Positions 62,081-64,000 of a DNA stretch of 64,000 nucleotides are shown one piece after another. The stretch comes from an uncultured Bacteroidales bacterium. GTDB taxonomy: Bacteria; Bacteroidota; Bacteroidia; Bacteroidales; P3. The notes under the pieces were generated by a model that made no database searches, was not told the origin of the DNA, and worked only from the letters and a program-made list of their open reading frames with translations. The stretch spans positions 134,258 through 198,257 of the forward strand of contig CAJTPR010000002.1 of the NCBI GenBank assembly GCA_910578275.1, given 5' to 3'. How positions within the stretch are numbered: the first letter of the stretch is position 1; every line of letters begins with the position of its first letter. Position numbers and translations under genes: made by a program.

Positions 62081-63772
62081 CTAAGCGTTGATCTTCTTGT
62101 CCACTTCGGCCAGGATTTCCTTTTCGAGGGCGACAGCCTTGTCGGCCAAGGTCTTGGCGTCGGCAAGCAGTTTGTCGGCAAAGACGCGGTCTTTCAATCC
62201 GGCGGCATTGATTTGCACGTTGAGGTAGGCTCCCAGCACGGCACTGCGAGCGCAAAGGGCGCCGACTCCGGCATCGGAAACCGAATTGGGATTGCCGGTT
62301 TCTGCCATGGCCTTTACTATTTCGAATGTCTCGAACGCCTTTTGCATCGTGCGGAACGGCACTTGCGTGGCGTATTTGGTGGCTTCCTGGATAGCGGCGG
62401 TACGGGCGGCCTTTTCTTCGTCGGTCTTCTTGGGCAGGCCGAAAGCGTCCATGATCTTGTTGAAAGCGTTGGTGTCTTCGTCCACCAAGTGCAGCAATTC
62501 GTCTTTCAGGGCTTGTCCTTTTTCGGCCACGTCGGAGAACTCTTTCCAACGTTCGTCCCAACCGGCCTTGTGGCTGGAAAGGTTGGCCACCATCGTTGCC
62601 AGGGCGGCAGCCAACGCACCCATGTAGGCGGAGATGGAACCGCCGCCGGGAGCGGGCGATTCGCTGGCCGTCTCGTTGGCGAATCCGGTGCAGGTCATGT
62701 CCACCAGTTTCTTTTGCTTGTTGCCGGCTTCCATGACGTATTCGATGATTTTCTCTTCGGGTTTGAAGGGACGCAGGTCGTCCAGTCCCATCGACTTGAC
62801 GGCGATCTTGATGATTTCGGCCTCGTCCACGCCCAGCGAACGTTCCTGTTTGGCCAGGTAATACTTGCCGGCCTCGATCAGGCACTTCTTGGGAACCAAT
62901 CCCACGATTTCGGCACCCGTGACGCGCACGCCGCGAGCGGCGGCCTTGGCGAACACTTCTTCGTAGGCCACGTGTACGGGCGTGACGGAGATATTGGTGA
63001 TGTTCATCGATACTTGGGCGATGCCGTATTCCTCGATGAACCAGCCGATGGCCTTGGTGCTTTTGAGCGTGCCGGGAATCATGACGGGCTTGCCGTTTTC
63101 GTCTTTGACCGGTTTTCCCGTCACCTTGCCGCCTTCCCTTTGCGGACGGCCTTTTTCACGCACGTCGAAAGCAATGGCGTTGGCACGGCGCGTGGAAGTG
63201 GTGTTGAGATTATAGTTGATGGCTACCAGGAAGTCGCGGGCGCCGATGGCCGAAGCACCCGAAAAGGCGTTGAATTCGACAGGGCCGAAGTCGGGCTTTC
63301 CGTCGGGCGTGGTGAGTTTTTCTTTCAGTCCTTCGTATTCGCCGGCACGGCAGTAGGCCAGATTGCGTCTGCGCGGATCGAATGCGGCGTTTTCATAGCA
63401 GTAAACATGGATGCCCAGTTCTTCGCCTACACGTTTTGCCAAGGCACGGGCGTATTCCACGGTTTCTTCCATCGTGATGCCCGCCACGGGAACCAAGGGG
63501 CAGACGTCGGTGGCGCCGAAACGCGGGTGTTCACCGTGCTGCACGCGCATGTCGATGACCTGTCCGGCTTTCTTGATGGCTTGGAACGCCGCCTCCACGA
63601 CGGCTTCGGGTTCACCCACGAACGTCACGACCGTACGGTTCGTGGCCGCACCCGGATCCACGTCCAAGAGCGTCACGCCTTCAATCTTTTCAATCTCGTC
63701 GGTGATTTGCTTGATTACCGAGAGGTCGCGGCCTTCGCTGAAGTTGGGCACGCATTCAATAATCTTCTTCAT
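62081..63772 (-). CDS. ftcD: Bifunctional glutamate formimidoyltransferase/formimidoyl-THF cyclodeaminase
   Basis: 563 residues. N-terminal formiminotransferase (about 1-330; KKIIECVPNFSEGRDLSVIK, DVDPGAATNRTVVTFVG, HGEHPRFGATDVCPLVP). C-terminal cyclodeaminase (about 350-563; SPAPGGGSISAYMGALAAAL). The fused form handles the last step of histidine degradation, passing formimino to tetrahydrofolate and then releasing ammonia. The other hut genes are not in the window. The region just upstream of its ATG carries the duplicated repeat element. Confidence 0.95.
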   Translation of the reverse strand: MKKIIECVPNFSEGRDLSVIKQITDEIEKIEGVTLLDVDPGAATNRTVVTFVGEPEAVVEAAFQAIKKAGQVIDMRVQHGEHPRFGATDVCPLVPVAGITMEETVEYARALAKRVGEELGIHVYCYENAAFDPRRRNLAYCRAGEYEGLKEKLTTPDGKPDFGPVEFNAFSGASAIGARDFLVAINYNLNTTSTRRANAIAFDVREKGRPQREGGKVTGKPVKDENGKPVMIPGTLKSTKAIGWFIEEYGIAQVSMNITNISVTPVHVAYEEVFAKAAARGVRVTGAEIVGLVPKKCLIEAGKYYLAKQERSLGVDEAEIIKIAVKSMGLDDLRPFKPEEKIIEYVMEAGNKQKKLVDMTCTGFANETASESPAPGGGSISAYMGALAAALATMVANLSSHKAGWDERWKEFSDVAEKGQALKDELLHLVDEDTNAFNKIMDAFGLPKKTDEEKAARTAAIQEATKYATQVPFRTMQKAFETFEIVKAMAETGNPNSVSDAGVGALCARSAVLGAYLNVQINAAGLKDRVFADKLLADAKTLADKAVALEKEILAEVDKKINA

Positions 63773-63783
63773 TTATAATAGGT

Positions 63784-63914
63784 ATTAAGAATTTGACAAA
63801 TGGGGCGAGCTGCGTCGTTGTCGCTCGTTGTCGCTCGGTCACGTACACAAGTACGCTCCTTCGCGCCTCCTTGCTCCGGCCTTGCATCTCACACCCGTTT
63901 GTCAAATTCCTAAT
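63784..63914. repeat. Inverted repeat flanking repeat copy 1
   Basis: Arms TTAAGAATTTGACAAATGGG (63785-63804) and the reverse complement of TTAGGAATTTGACAAACGGG (63895-63914) match at 18 of 20 positions, with GAATTTGACAAA perfect. They bracket about 90 bases. Confidence 0.8.
63802..63856. repeat. 55-nt direct repeat, copy 1
   Basis: Identical to 63946-64000. It contains a 10-bp tandem (TCGTTGTCGC twice) and a small palindrome CGTAC ACAA GTACG. This copy lies inside a larger inverted repeat (63781-63800 with 63895-63914). It has no protein-coding character; a frame on the minus strand exists only because of the repeat. Confidence 0.85.
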
Positions 63915-63945
63915 GGGTGGTTTGATGCTGTCGCGTCGCGTGCGG

Positions 63946-64000
63946 GGGGCGAGCTGCGTCGTTGTCGCTCGTTGTCGCTCGGTCACGTACACAAGTACGC
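63946..64000. repeat. 55-nt direct repeat, copy 2 (runs to window edge)
   Basis: Identical to copy 1 over its full 55 bases and cut by the window end, so the shared sequence may be longer. The spacing between copy starts is 144 bases. Confidence 0.85.

Noticed and set aside
63756..63992. A 78-residue minus-strand frame with two copies of VYVTERQRATTTQLAP
   Set aside because: It is produced by the 55-nt repeat and overlaps the ftcD start; no ribosome site and no independent coding sign.
1..64000. tRNA, rRNA, tmRNA, CRISPR, prophage or insertion sequence
   Set aside because: I looked through the intergenic stretches and saw no cloverleaf, array or transposase; small structured RNAs could still be missed by eye.

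Overview
The window looks like the chromosome of a Bacteroidota species, most likely order Bacteroidales; the genus cannot be fixed from the sequence. Evidence: two proteins with type IX secretion (T9SS) C-terminal sorting domains, GldD and GldE homologues, families largely confined to the phylum (DUF5606, DUF4270, DUF6029, Omp28, OstA-like, a short GT5-type glycogen/starch synthase), a long RecQ with RQC and HRDC regions, and repeated promoters of the phylum type (TTG, about 17-20 bp, TAnnTTTG) instead of sigma70 sites. Coding density is high and genes often overlap by 4-11 bases. No tRNA, rRNA, CRISPR, phage or transposase was recognised.

Layout. 1-2.6 kb: 3' part of a large secreted repeat protein with a T9SS sorting domain. 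2.8-5.3 kb: outer-membrane protein and Wzx-type flippase, converging on a minus-strand operon (DUF5606, pyrK, pyrD, rnr; 9.8-5.3 kb). 9.9-13.9 kb: folK-deoxynucleoside kinase fusion, sppA, stand-alone riboflavin kinase, DUF3109. 14.2-19.1 kb: DUF2807 protein, an O6-methylguanine methyltransferase, and minus-strand proS-pth-gldE-gldD. 19.2-23.0 kb: Tyr-rich lipoprotein, FadL-like outer-membrane protein, lptB. 23.1-36.7 kb: long plus-strand run recQ, OmpH-like, nadC, purA, PepSY-like protein, OstA-like protein, pssA, purS, dsbD-like, Stealth-type phosphotransferase, mutY, ssb. 37-42.5 kb: HU, RNase E/G, RluA-type synthase, GtrA protein, GT-C glycosyltransferase with TPR. 42.5-44.4 kb: recJ on the minus strand. 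44.6-48.7 kb: short glycogen/starch synthase, DUF4270 lipoprotein, glmS. 48.8-54.6 kb: fused FeoA-FeoB, Xaa-Pro aminopeptidase, small beta-barrel protein, kbl. 54.9-57.9 kb: two small envelope proteins, thioesterase, THUMP methyltransferase homologue. 57.9-61.9 kb: TlpA-like thioredoxin, DUF6029 barrel, Omp28 lipoprotein and a second T9SS cargo. 62.1-63.8 kb: ftcD (minus). 63.8-64 kb: a duplicated non-coding repeat element.

How the genes fit together. Most of the window is housekeeping (RNA decay, translation, purine, pyrimidine and NAD synthesis, DNA repair) mixed with envelope biogenesis (LptB, OstA-like, PssA, flippase, OmpH, SppA, GldD/E). The most suggestive module is the 57.9-61.9 kb cluster, where two exported CxxC thioredoxin-fold proteins flank an outer-membrane barrel and precede a T9SS cargo whose sorting domain closely matches that of the repeat protein at the left edge. 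I did not find a clear new defence or mobile system. The most unusual features are the 55-nt duplicated element at the right edge, a THUMP methyltransferase homologue with eroded catalytic motifs, a riboflavin kinase without its FAD synthetase half, and a GldE without its membrane domain.
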